A stretch of 19,580 bases of DNA from DSOS01 sp035286585 (lineage in GTDB: Bacteria > Chloroflexota > Anaerolineae > Anaerolineales > UBA4823), in assembly GCA_035286585.1 (NCBI GenBank), contig DATEDC010000166.1, positions 1 through 19,580 on the forward strand. The letters run 5' to 3'. Below, piece by piece: positions 7,489 to 16,020 of the stretch. Both the position numbers and the translations under genes were made by a program. Positions within the stretch are counted from its first letter, which is position 1. Each line of letters opens with the position of its first letter. Under the pieces are notes generated by a model. It was given only the letters and a program-made list of their open reading frames with translations. It did no database searches and was not told the DNA's origin.

Positions 7489-8700
7489 TTACTTTAATTC
7501 GCCATGTTCGGTGCGAATCCATGTGACTTGTTTGCCCCCATAGCGCGAGATGAAGGCTAACCACGTGCGCCAAAAGATGAAATAAGGCCCCAAGAAGATG
7601 GCGAGATAAGCTTTAATTGGCGCGCGCTCTAACGCCAATCCAACAAGTGGGTAGATCGACAACATTCCTACCACTGCAGCCCAGGCGCTAATTAGCGGCC
7701 AGAGAAAGATTGGGTTTACGAAATAATTAATCAGAATGTGGATCACTAATACGATCAAACTCAGTAAGCTCAATGTCGAATAGGAGGGAAAAATGGCTTG
7801 AATGGCCCCGTCCAGCATGACCAGATTGCGCCTTTTAATCCCTTCCATGATGAGGGGTTTTGCTAATTGTTGGCTTGCGTCGTGAGTGCCGCGTAACCAT
7901 CGGGCTCGCTGAGCCCGCGCCCGAGCCCAGGTGAGAGGCGCTTCACCATATCCGATCGCTGCTGGCTCATAAACGATTCGGAGGCCTGTTAGGAGGAGTT
8001 TTTGTCGTAAATGATAATCTTCAGTCAGACCTTCGCCCCAGCCCAATTGACGCAAGACATCCACATGGAAGCATATCGAGTCACCCATGTTTTTCGCTGA
8101 CAAACCAAGATTGGAACGACCAAGGTTCTGAAACCGGTTATCGATCAGGAACATCGCCCATGTTAGGGCTGGAAACCAACCTTGATCGGGATTGCTAATG
8201 ATGTGTTGTCCTTGTATAACCTGGTAGCCTTGCGCCAACCGTTCGTCCATGACGCATAGAAATTCAGGATCAACGCGGGTATCAGCATCGAAGACCACCA
8301 CGACATCACACGGCTCTTTTTCCAAAGCTCTCTGGAAATACCAGGAAAGCGCGGCCCCTTTACCGGATCTGGGGCCCTTGTTTCGCTCGTGAACTACAGC
8401 GCCGGCAATCCTGGCAAATTCCGCGGTTTTATCCGAGCAATGGTCGGCGATGATGTGGATTGAAAAAAGATGGCTCGGATAATGTAAAGCCCTCAAGCGA
8501 TTTATTGTGCTACTGATTACCTCGGCTTCATTATGGGCTGGGATTACGATTATGAATCGTGAAGATGGGGTGCGATGGCATGTTTTTGGCATGGACGCTG
8601 AGCGGATTGCGCCTATCGCCAGGAGCAATAAATAACACAGCGGAAACAGTAGAACGAATAATAAGATTACAGAAATTGTGATGAGAGGATTAGTCCACAA
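7489..8700 (-). CDS. Membrane glycosyltransferase family 2 (processive type, cellulose/hyaluronan synthase-like)
   Basis: This 403-residue inner-membrane enzyme probably transfers sugars from a nucleotide donor to a growing glycan. One N-terminal helix (about 7-31) precedes the GT-A domain, which shows IVIPAHNEAE (51-60), the metal-binding FDADTRVD (137-144), the acceptor-site TED (226-228) and QRARW (264-268). The D, DxD, TED, QxxRW set is characteristic of processive GT2 enzymes. Three to four C-terminal helices follow (about 306-383). The start is uncertain: only TTG at 8700 lies between the upstream in-frame stop and the membrane helix, and its ribosome binding site is weak. The next ATG (residue 37) would remove the helix. 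A 162-bp gap separates it from the upstream GT4 gene. Sugar specificity cannot be assigned. Confidence 0.92.
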   Translation of the reverse strand: MWTNPLITISVILLFVLLFPLCYLLLLAIGAIRSASMPKTCHRTPSSRFIIVIPAHNEAEVISSTINRLRALHYPSHLFSIHIIADHCSDKTAEFARIAGAVVHERNKGPRSGKGAALSWYFQRALEKEPCDVVVVFDADTRVDPEFLCVMDERLAQGYQVIQGQHIISNPDQGWFPALTWAMFLIDNRFQNLGRSNLGLSAKNMGDSICFHVDVLRQLGWGEGLTEDYHLRQKLLLTGLRIVYEPAAIGYGEAPLTWARARAQRARWLRGTHDASQQLAKPLIMEGIKRRNLVMLDGAIQAIFPSYSTLSLLSLIVLVIHILINYFVNPIFLWPLISAWAAVVGMLSIYPLVGLALERAPIKAYLAIFLGPYFIFWRTWLAFISRYGGKQVTWIRTEHGELK

Positions 8701-8862
8701 ATTTGTATCCCAGCCTTATCTACTAATAATCGCAAATATTGAACGCCGGTAAAGATCCACAGGATGAGGCGCTATCGGCGGAGAAAAGTATGGGGAGATA
8801 GCATCTGGTGAGGTTGGAGGATTTGCCGGGATGGATGCAAGGCAATACTAAATCGAGTACAA
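8701..8862. other. Intergenic gap between GT2 and GT4 genes
   Basis: This is the longest untranslated gap inside the - strand locus (162 bp). It holds two weak inverted repeats: GCTATC/GATAGC at 8771-8776 and 8797-8802, and TTGCC/GGCAA at 8823-8827 and 8841-8845. Neither is followed by a T-run. No gene and no convincing promoter was seen. Confidence 0.4.
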
Positions 8863-10104
8863 CTAACAGTCAGTCAAAGCCAGACAATGCATCAGATAAG
8901 CTTCGATTTCATTTACCATTCTTTCTAAAGTGAAATTCTCCAGAACAGTCTGGCGACCTGCTTGCGCCAAACGACAACGCAACTCAGGATCGGCGATGAG
9001 CCGGGCAATTTGATTGGCCAAACCGCCAGCATCTCCCGGCGCAAACGCAAGTCCGGTTTCCCCATCCACCAATATTTCTTCAGTGCCGCCGGTGGTGGTT
9101 CCAACTACGACCAAACCCGAAGCCATGGCTTCTTGGGTTATACGAGCAAGAGGTTCCTCGTAGATGGAGGGAAAAAGAAGCACATCAAATTGCTGTAAGA
9201 TGGCAGGCATTTCTTCTTTTGAAACCGGCTTATGGAATGTGACATACTCATGTAAACGCTCTCTTTCAACCAGGTCGCGCAGGTATGCCTCATAATCGGG
9301 ATGGCCTGAGCCAACAAGGGTTAAGTTGATATGGTCTATCCCTTGTCTGTTCACCAGCCTCGCCATTGCCTCGATTGCCGTGTGAACGCCCTTATGCTGA
9401 ACCAACTGACCAGCGTAGAGCAATTTTAAGTGTGCAGATAGGCCGTCTCGGTTGCTGTCGCTGAGGAAACGTACTACATCTGTACCGCCGTAGATGACTC
9501 GGGCATGCTGAACAGGCAATCCTGCCTCAACGAGAAGATCGCGAAGCCTGGCGCTAACACAAATTACACGCTCTAGTTTTAAGTCAGGCTGACCCGCTTT
9601 GGCGAGCATTGGCATCGCAACCTTACTCAAGACTCGTTTTGGCGCTCTCATCGGCCAGCGTCGGGCCTGTGATTGCCAGTACGCCGTGTGCATATCTTCA
9701 GCCGAGAGCCAATAATCAGACAGGTAGTAAACTACGCGACCGGGCAGTAGCTGCTCAGCCAGGGCTGGCAGTGCTTTTGAAAGCGCCCACATACCCCAGA
9801 CAAAGAGCAGATCCGGGGCGAAATTCTTAACAGTTTGTTCAAGTACCACCAGGTTTTTCCGGTGCTGTTTTTTCCATTTAGTAAAAAAATGTATCGGCTG
9901 GTAGTAAACGAGATCTCCTTCGAGATGGAGCAGGCGATAGATGTTCTGCTCTCCAGCCGGCTTTTTCGCCAGTTCATAGCAGCTGGTCAAAACACCAATC
10001 GTATGGCCCCGCTCAGCCAGACCTTCGCTCACCTCATAGCACCACTGGGTATAGCCGCCTGAACGCGCTGGGGGAAAGAAGTTAGAGAGGAAAAGGATGC
10101 GCAT
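8863..10104 (-). CDS. Glycosyltransferase family 4 (GT-B fold)
   Basis: This 413-residue cytoplasmic or membrane-associated enzyme is likely to add one sugar to a lipid-linked oligosaccharide. The N-terminal Rossmann domain opens with MRILFLSNFFPPARSGGYTQ, a donor-less half typical of GT4 (Gly-rich turn at residues 16-17). The C-terminal half carries the donor-binding 'LLYAGQLVQHKGVHTAIEA' (about 228-246) and the EX7E pair (E317 and E325, in EEPLARITQEAMASG), which binds the nucleotide sugar in this family. The segment GTTTGGTEEILVDGETGL (335-352) is also standard. The start ATG is 18 nt after the stop of the GT-C gene, so the two are probably co-transcribed. The ribosome binding site is weak. 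The transferred sugar is unknown. Confidence 0.93.
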   Translation of the reverse strand: MRILFLSNFFPPARSGGYTQWCYEVSEGLAERGHTIGVLTSCYELAKKPAGEQNIYRLLHLEGDLVYYQPIHFFTKWKKQHRKNLVVLEQTVKNFAPDLLFVWGMWALSKALPALAEQLLPGRVVYYLSDYWLSAEDMHTAYWQSQARRWPMRAPKRVLSKVAMPMLAKAGQPDLKLERVICVSARLRDLLVEAGLPVQHARVIYGGTDVVRFLSDSNRDGLSAHLKLLYAGQLVQHKGVHTAIEAMARLVNRQGIDHINLTLVGSGHPDYEAYLRDLVERERLHEYVTFHKPVSKEEMPAILQQFDVLLFPSIYEEPLARITQEAMASGLVVVGTTTGGTEEILVDGETGLAFAPGDAGGLANQIARLIADPELRCRLAQAGRQTVLENFTLERMVNEIEAYLMHCLALTDC

Positions 10105-10122
10105 AAAGTCTCTAACCCCAGA

Positions 10123-11724
10123 TCATGGAACTGAAGTAACCAGTGGGGATACTTGCCAGATTTGAATCGACCTACCCGATCCATCATTGATAGGAAATAT
10201 GTGTATCGTTGGAAAATCTGGTATCGAGCTATAGGTATCATAATCAACGATATAGTCGACGTTGTTTTCAGAGAGATAATCTATTATCGGAATCGGGCCA
10301 CGTAAGACTCGCTCGAAGTAATCAACATTGTTGATCACGCCGTCCAGATTGATGAAAGTTCTATTGGAGAAATAACCTAGTTGACCAGCGTTCCAGGCAG
10401 CAAATATGGTATCCGGCAGGGTATTCTCCGCAATCCACAGAGCTGCGTCATATCTTGCCACATACAGCTTAGAGGTAAAGTCTACGCTCCGCACGAACAT
10501 GTAAATGGCGACGGTAAAGATGACCAGACTAATACCAACAGGCGCCCATTTATAGAGATTAATGGGGTATTTAACCAGCTTGATTTGCTCGATAGTAAAG
10601 AGGGCGACCAGAGATGGCGTAATAACCCAGAATATAAACGAAGGTGAGCGATACCAGGCAAAATATGGCGCATACTCCACTCCAGATACGGCAATGTAAA
10701 GGTGATAGAGGAGCTCACCGACCAAAAGATAGAACCACAGGCTTAGGAAAGCGCTTAGTTCATCCAGGCGGTCAGTTAGGGTTGTTTTTGCGCCAATTAC
10801 GAGCAAGATTGCGAAGATCCCCAGCACAACCAAAACCGGGTCAGGAAAGCGGTCTTGAAGAATTAGAGGCATGCCCAATATGTATACTTCTACAAACTTC
10901 TCTATCGCTTCGACTCCCAACCCCCGGCTTGCGCCGCTCGTTTTGACTAAGGCTGAAACCGGCAGAAAAGAACCTCCCATCAGCCAGAAGGCGGTTAATT
11001 GGGTGATCAGCCCGAAACTCGCCAGAAGGCTCGAGCCGACCACGGCTTTGATATGTCTTTGGAAAAATAATATTATGTTGTGTCGATAGGAATATGCCAG
11101 CATCAGAATACAGAAGAAATACAATATGGCCGAGATAATGGCTGAATCCAGTCGTGTCCATACGTTAAGAATGAGAACAACAGTCAAACCCCAGAAATTG
11201 GGTTTTTCCCTGTTCTGCACACGAATGAGGAACACAATGCTCTGCCAGATAACACACCAAAACACCAAGGCGTGTAATGAATTTTCCATCCCCATTGAAT
11301 ATATTCTGAATGGAAGGCTTTGAAGCGCCCATACGCTGGCCATAATTAAAGCCAGGGACGGTCGTTTCAGAATTTCACCTATCTTCAGGATAAACAAATA
11401 ACATAGACCATTCAGCAGAAATGTGACCGCCAAAGCTGCAAATAAGAGAGCAGCCTTCGTTTTTACCAACATTGCAATCGAAAGGATGATGACAAACCAA
11501 CCCAGTTGAACGCCATTTGTCGGATGGAGACCGTCAAAAGTGACAAAGCCTAATTGCCTGGTGTTCCAGGCAGTCTGCAAGTAATAATAGGTATCATCGA
11601 TAACCAGTGAGGTTGCGGCGTACTCAACCCCCCTGGCAAGCAGGCTCACCTGGAAGGCAAACTGGAGCAGTGCGAAAAAAAACACTATCAGAGCAGTCTG
11701 GCGGAACGGAATGCTTTGGCTCAT
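10123..11724 (-). CDS. Multi-spanning GT-C-type membrane glycosyltransferase candidate (ArnT/PMT-like)
   Basis: This 533-residue integral membrane protein has about ten hydrophobic helices and a soluble C-terminal region (about residues 425-533). Acidic residues D43-D44 in 'LVIDDTYYYLQTAWN', in the first extracytoplasmic loop, match the place of the catalytic Asp motif of GT-C enzymes, which use polyprenyl-phosphate sugars on the outer face. The second loop has 'FDGLHPTNGVQLGW'. The C-terminal 'DTIFAAWNAGQLGYFSNR' and 'INLDGVINN' stretch is a feature I recall from many uncharacterised bacterial GT-C proteins. It lies 19 nt after the sulfatase-fold gene and 18 nt before the GT4 gene, so it belongs to the same operon. 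A role as an O-antigen-like polymerase cannot be excluded, since no other Wzy candidate is present. Confidence 0.75.
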   Translation of the reverse strand: MSQSIPFRQTALIVFFFALLQFAFQVSLLARGVEYAATSLVIDDTYYYLQTAWNTRQLGFVTFDGLHPTNGVQLGWFVIILSIAMLVKTKAALLFAALAVTFLLNGLCYLFILKIGEILKRPSLALIMASVWALQSLPFRIYSMGMENSLHALVFWCVIWQSIVFLIRVQNREKPNFWGLTVVLILNVWTRLDSAIISAILYFFCILMLAYSYRHNIILFFQRHIKAVVGSSLLASFGLITQLTAFWLMGGSFLPVSALVKTSGASRGLGVEAIEKFVEVYILGMPLILQDRFPDPVLVVLGIFAILLVIGAKTTLTDRLDELSAFLSLWFYLLVGELLYHLYIAVSGVEYAPYFAWYRSPSFIFWVITPSLVALFTIEQIKLVKYPINLYKWAPVGISLVIFTVAIYMFVRSVDFTSKLYVARYDAALWIAENTLPDTIFAAWNAGQLGYFSNRTFINLDGVINNVDYFERVLRGPIPIIDYLSENNVDYIVDYDTYSSIPDFPTIHIFPINDGSGRSIQIWQVSPLVTSVP

Positions 11725-11743
11725 GAAGAAAGGATGATAACGG

Positions 11744-13114
11744 CTAGTCTAAATAGCCCAAATCACGCAAGCGCCTGGCAACTTCCTCATCAATCTCAAG
11801 TATCGGGGCTGCCATCTCCGGTTCTGTTGCTGCCACACGTTGCAGGTGCGCGTCTACGACGGATTGAAATCGACTGACTTCCTGTGGAAAGCGCTCGCTC
11901 ACATTTTGTTTTTCACCAGGGTCAGTGCATAAATCATAAAGGTCAGGCCGATCGGGTTTCTTACTATCCCATATGTACTTGAATACCTCAGTTCGCACGG
12001 CGATACGATGCCAGGGATCGCGTCGCATCTCGCTAATTGCTAAACCTCCATCGTACTCCGTTCCACTCTGCACCCAATGAGGCACCAAGCTGGCACCCAT
12101 AAGGTCGGCTGGTATAGGACAGCCACAAATGTCCAGGATAGTTGGCATGAGATCTAATAACCGAACTTGCTGCCGGATGATCTGACCACCCGACCGGTCC
12201 GGCATCCGAATAATGAGCGGCACCTTGATAATTTCATCGAACAAGTTGCTCTCCCAGTGACCCCAGCGACCGTGGTCGAGAAACTCCTCCCCGTGATCGG
12301 ATACTACGATCACCAACGTATTGGCGCTGTAACCTAACCGTTCTAGATGGTTCAGCAACCGGCCAATTTGGGCATCCAGATACTGAAGGGATTTTTCATA
12401 TAATCTAATAAAATGGCTTCGTTGGGCAGTAGTGATAGATTTATCTCTATCAAAGTTTGACCGTCCGTACATGATCGCCAGGTCCTGCCAAGCCTGGGCG
12501 ATCTCGCCGGGCTGATTCAACGCTTCCTCCAGATGATAAGGCCAGTGCAAATCCATGTAATGAGCCCAGGCGAAGAAGGGAGTCTCAACCTGCTCTAACC
12601 AGCTACAGATGCTGTCTGTTACCTCAGCAGCCGAAGTGTAAAGGCGCGCTGGTCGCATGCGAATACCAATTGGATGTAAAAAAGAATGTATCAGCGCATT
12701 ACGTAACAGGCGCTGCCCTCCTTTGATTCGCCGCAATAGAGGGTCAGACTCGGCTGGCACCAGTTCGCGATAGTGATGGAAACCGCGGTCGTAACCGGTG
12801 GCGCGACTGAGATGGAGGTTGGTTGAAAAACCACCCGTGGAGTAGCCATGCTTAGCCAGGGTCTCAATGGGCGACGGGCGCTCAGGCGCGAGGCGTCCAA
12901 GACAGCCACCGTACATAGCCGCGTAGCTTGAGGTCATCAGTACGGGAAAAGCAGCCTGGGTCCAGGAGCCGCCAGTAATGGCCTGCTCAAATCGGATGCC
13001 TGATGCGGCAAGCCCATCTACGTTGGGGGTAAGAGTAGAGTTATATCCATAACAACCAAGCCTGTCGGCGCGCAATGTGTCTATCGTCAGGAGGATTACA
13101 TTGGGCTTATTCAT
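11744..13114 (-). CDS. Sulfatase-fold enzyme (alkaline phosphatase superfamily) without formylglycine motif
   Basis: This 456-residue protein has the metal-binding fold of sulfatases and phosphoglycerol transferases. It opens with 'NVILLTIDTLRADRLGCYGY' (D12 expected as a metal ligand), has 'HYMDLHWPY' (185-193) and carries the hallmark 'VSDHGEEFLDHGRWGH' (271-286, with D273, H274 and H281) followed by 'VPLIIRMP'. The nucleophile segment is 'GGSWTQAAFPVLMTS' (48-62). The C/S-x-P-x-R motif needed for formylglycine conversion is absent, so T52 is the best nucleophile candidate, as in LtaS-type enzymes. No signal peptide or membrane helix is seen, so it may act in the cytoplasm or leave by another route. 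The C-terminal 'RRLRDLGYLD' is common in this group. It lies between a propeller gene and the GT-C gene, which suggests glycan modification. No clear ribosome binding site is visible; a TATATT box lies 15 nt before the start. Confidence 0.88.
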   Translation of the reverse strand: MNKPNVILLTIDTLRADRLGCYGYNSTLTPNVDGLAASGIRFEQAITGGSWTQAAFPVLMTSSYAAMYGGCLGRLAPERPSPIETLAKHGYSTGGFSTNLHLSRATGYDRGFHHYRELVPAESDPLLRRIKGGQRLLRNALIHSFLHPIGIRMRPARLYTSAAEVTDSICSWLEQVETPFFAWAHYMDLHWPYHLEEALNQPGEIAQAWQDLAIMYGRSNFDRDKSITTAQRSHFIRLYEKSLQYLDAQIGRLLNHLERLGYSANTLVIVVSDHGEEFLDHGRWGHWESNLFDEIIKVPLIIRMPDRSGGQIIRQQVRLLDLMPTILDICGCPIPADLMGASLVPHWVQSGTEYDGGLAISEMRRDPWHRIAVRTEVFKYIWDSKKPDRPDLYDLCTDPGEKQNVSERFPQEVSRFQSVVDAHLQRVAATEPEMAAPILEIDEEVARRLRDLGYLD

Positions 13115-13230
13115 CTGATCGAAGGGAAGAATATAGAAGGGTCAGGTTAACATCGCGCAATGACGCTAAATAAGCTGGCGAAAGGCTACAGGCTCGTCGT
13201 TGTGTTGGAGGATTTTGAGTACCTGAATGC

Positions 13231-14721
13231 TTATGGTCGAAACCCGCCCCGCAACTTGATCTTAGTGAACAATCGGAGGGTGACAAAACCTGCGAATAAC
13301 AATAAATTTAGAACTACTGTTATCCAGATGGCGAGATCGGGCCTGGGTGCTTGCCCTAATGGTCCGGCCGCTGCTGAATCAAATAAGTGCGCTGTTGGGG
13401 TAAGTGTCTGCATCGGCGTCGGCTGCACAGGGGTTGGACTGGGCTCCAGGGCCGGCGTTCCAGTTGGCGTCGGCACCGGTTCGAGCGGCGATACGTCGCC
13501 CAGGACGCGGTGCATGGCGAACAGCCGCCGGTTTGGGTCAGCCGGACCATCGGTGAAGGTGAGGACCAGTTGGTTGCCAGCTTGAACGACTGGGTAAGTA
13601 GTGTGAGCGTGAATGCGATCGCCAATTCCCTCCTCTGAGTCTTCCTGAGCGATAAGGTAGACCAGCGAGGGCGCTGTCCATTGAATACCATCCCAATAGG
13701 CATGATAGATCCCCATCGGGTAGCGAATCTGGGCAAAGAAATGCACCCGACCAGCCCCGTCGATCGCCAGGCCGTCACCAGCCTGCCCATGTAACTCTCC
13801 AAAGATCTGCCTGGGCGCACTCCAGGTCTGGCCGGCATCGGTTGAAAAGCGGTGATAGCGATATGGCAGTTGGCCGGCCGCCCAGATCACGTGCACGGTT
13901 TGGCCCTGGACAACCATCTTGGGGCCAGCGGTCGTCAGGTAATGATTGCTCTCCTCGACAACCTGATCAATCAAAAAAGGCGCTGACCAGGTAATCCCTC
14001 CGTCTAAAGAATGAATGTAACGAACCCAATCAGGCCTGGACTGATCGAGCGCGCCATAATACCAAAGCGCATGCAGACCACCATTCTCGTCGATCTCAAA
14101 ATTTAGACTTTCGGGAGTATGATTGGGCAAAATATCCGGGTCTAACCAGACCGGCTCCGACCAGGTCGTCCCTTGATCTTCAGAGCGCAGATAATATATA
14201 CCTGGTTCACCCATTTGAGAGACGTAGAGTATGTGATATACCCCCTTGGAATCGATCCGCAAGTGGAGAGTCCTGGCGGGAATATCAATTTTGACCGGTT
14301 TCGCCCAGTTTCGTGCAGATATGGCGTTATTTGCTGGCGCTCGAGTGTAATATGCAGGACCGTTGAAGCCCTCCGCCCAGGCAATATGTAATGTTCCATA
14401 TTGATCGACAACGGGCGACACATTCGTGATCCCAACGAGTGTCACATAAATATCATTTGGCGCTGACCACGTAACGCCATCAAAGCGAGCATATCGGATG
14501 ATCTCGCGCTGGTTTTCGAAAAGAGTCTCTGTCCAGAAGGAATGCACGTACCCATATTGGTCGGCCACCAGGTAGGCCTCGCTGGCCTTTCCGGCAGGAC
14601 TGGAGAGGCGATAGGGGTCGGACCATCCGCCGCCCTGGACCTGTGCCTGCGTTATTGTTATCCAAAACACTGACAGAATTGATACACAGGAAAGGGCAAT
14701 GCCGATTCTTCGTAGGTTCAT
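13231..14721 (-). CDS. Secreted membrane-anchored Asp-box (BNR-like) beta-propeller protein
   Basis: This 496-residue surface protein has a signal peptide (about 1-26, ending ITQA), a propeller domain (about 30-410), a Pro/Thr linker (413-443, PVPTPTGTPALEPSPTPVQP) and a C-terminal membrane helix (about 463-484) followed by basic residues. Asp-boxes of the form SxDxGxTW occur at 180-187, 238-245 and 293-300, with weaker ones at 80-85 and 343-348. A second repeat, D-x-x-G-x-x-H-x-x-W, occurs at 54, 106, 157 and 211, and in weaker form near 272 and 321. Together these suggest six blades. The FRIP motif and a clear sialidase Arg triad were not found, so enzyme activity is not supported; binding of a glycan is a reasonable guess. 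Its ATG overlaps the stop of the upstream GT4 gene (ATGA), so the two are coupled. Confidence 0.85.
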   Translation of the reverse strand: MNLRRIGIALSCVSILSVFWITITQAQVQGGGWSDPYRLSSPAGKASEAYLVADQYGYVHSFWTETLFENQREIIRYARFDGVTWSAPNDIYVTLVGITNVSPVVDQYGTLHIAWAEGFNGPAYYTRAPANNAISARNWAKPVKIDIPARTLHLRIDSKGVYHILYVSQMGEPGIYYLRSEDQGTTWSEPVWLDPDILPNHTPESLNFEIDENGGLHALWYYGALDQSRPDWVRYIHSLDGGITWSAPFLIDQVVEESNHYLTTAGPKMVVQGQTVHVIWAAGQLPYRYHRFSTDAGQTWSAPRQIFGELHGQAGDGLAIDGAGRVHFFAQIRYPMGIYHAYWDGIQWTAPSLVYLIAQEDSEEGIGDRIHAHTTYPVVQAGNQLVLTFTDGPADPNRRLFAMHRVLGDVSPLEPVPTPTGTPALEPSPTPVQPTPMQTLTPTAHLFDSAAAGPLGQAPRPDLAIWITVVLNLLLFAGFVTLRLFTKIKLRGGFRP

Positions 14722-15998
14722 CTGAGTACATCCAGGTATATCTCTTCGAGTTTCCTAGTGTACTGCTCCCAGGAGTGTTGCTTCACAGCTTGCTGCCGGG
14801 CGTTTTGGCCCAGGCGGCCTCGTTCCACCGGGTCGTTTAACAATGTCAGCATAGCCTCGGTAAAGCCATTGACGTCTCCTCCCTCTACCAATAAACCATT
14901 ATGGCCGTCCTGGATTACTTCTGCCGCTTCGTTAAGCGCCGTGGCTAAGATCGCCTTACCCGCGGCCATATATTCGAATAGCTTGAGTGGGGTTCCGGTG
15001 CCGCCCAGGCTGGCTGTGGCAGGTGCAGATGGTACGACCGCCACATCGGCAATTGACAACAATTCTGGCACGTTAGTATGGGCAATGGCCCCTGTCATGA
15101 TCACGGCGTGGCGGAGCCCGTTATTCATGACCATATGCGCAACCGATGGCCGGGTTTGGCCATCACCCACCAGGACTAACCTGGCATCGGGACGCTTTTG
15201 CAGGACTTGGGCAAAGCTCTCCAGCAACAAACTGAGATCATGCCAGGGATAGAATCCTCCCACCCAGATCACAACTGGCTCATTGGTCAAACCCAAGCCT
15301 TGCCTGACAAGCCCGGAATTATAGCCCGGTCTGAAGGCTTCCACATCCGCAGCGCATGGCAAGACGGCTAACTTGCTCGCCTCAATATTCCAATTGTCCT
15401 TCAAGTGCTCTTTGAGGCGCACGGATATGCAGATAACCTTCGCCGCAGTTCTAAAACACATTCGAGTAGCCCACGCGGCGAATAGCCGGCGCAGGCCTTT
15501 CTCTTGAATGCCTTTAAACTTGCGCTGCTCAAGTAAATCTGCATTGACTTCAAGCACAAAAGGAATTCCAAGCTTTCTGCTTGCCCAGGCTCCACCAAGG
15601 GAAAGCAAGTTCAAACGTTCGTGGATCAGGTTAAAGCCTTTCAGGTTAATGGAGGCGGCTTCAGCCATGCGGTAGCTATCGAACAAAGCCAGATAGGGCA
15701 AATGAAATACCGACTGCAGGCGGCGGACTCCGCTCTCGAAGCGCCTGAAAAAAACGGTCCCACTCCAACCCAGTTGACCAAAATGACCAGCTGAAAGATC
15801 GTCGCTTTTGAATACCTGGAGGTCTTGAGTGCAGAGGACCTGTCTCCCCTGCAAGGCCAGGAGGGTAACCTGGTGACCTGCACGCTGCAAACCGCGCATG
15901 GTGTAGTAAATGTGAACCTGGGCGGCATGCGGCTCATAAAAACGTATGGCGCTTTCCTGGTATACGTGGGCTATGTTCAAGCGAGGGGAGAAGGGCAC
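14718..15998 (-). CDS. Glycosyltransferase family 4 (GT-B fold), second copy
   Basis: This cytoplasmic glycosyltransferase has 426 residues from the GTG at 15998. The N-terminal domain begins 'RLNIAHVYQESAIRFYEPHA', and the C-terminal domain shows 'VVIWVGGFYPWHDLSLLLE', 'ARLVLVGDGQTR' and the highly typical 'GTPLKLFEYMAAGKAILAT', then 'DGHNGLLVEGGD'. The open frame runs further upstream to 16166, but those 56 extra residues would overlap the lipoprotein gene and do not look like a GT4 N-terminus. GTG 15998 lies 22 nt after the lipoprotein stop; TTG 15980 is an alternative. Neither has a strong ribosome binding site. The gene overlaps the downstream propeller gene by four bases. The sugar donor and acceptor are unknown. 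Confidence 0.9.
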   Translation of the reverse strand: MPFSPRLNIAHVYQESAIRFYEPHAAQVHIYYTMRGLQRAGHQVTLLALQGRQVLCTQDLQVFKSDDLSAGHFGQLGWSGTVFFRRFESGVRRLQSVFHLPYLALFDSYRMAEAASINLKGFNLIHERLNLLSLGGAWASRKLGIPFVLEVNADLLEQRKFKGIQEKGLRRLFAAWATRMCFRTAAKVICISVRLKEHLKDNWNIEASKLAVLPCAADVEAFRPGYNSGLVRQGLGLTNEPVVIWVGGFYPWHDLSLLLESFAQVLQKRPDARLVLVGDGQTRPSVAHMVMNNGLRHAVIMTGAIAHTNVPELLSIADVAVVPSAPATASLGGTGTPLKLFEYMAAGKAILATALNEAAEVIQDGHNGLLVEGGDVNGFTEAMLTLLNDPVERGRLGQNARQQAVKQHSWEQYTRKLEEIYLDVLR

Positions 15999-16020
15999 TG
16001 ACTCGTAATCGTTAAGAGAC

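Noticed and set aside
13160..13585. A 141-codon + strand frame rich in Gly and Val
   Set aside because: It is the antisense image of the Pro/Thr linker of the propeller protein, whose repeats explain its low complexity.
13979..14470. Short nucleotide repeats (GGCGCTGACCA and variants)
   Set aside because: They encode the repeated TWSAP segment of the Asp-boxes in the propeller protein, so they are coding repeats rather than a CRISPR or mobile element.
13231..14721. Annotation as a sialidase
   Set aside because: Asp-boxes are present, but neither the FRIP motif nor a convincing catalytic Arg triad and Tyr/Glu pair was seen. Asp-boxes also occur in many non-enzymatic propellers.
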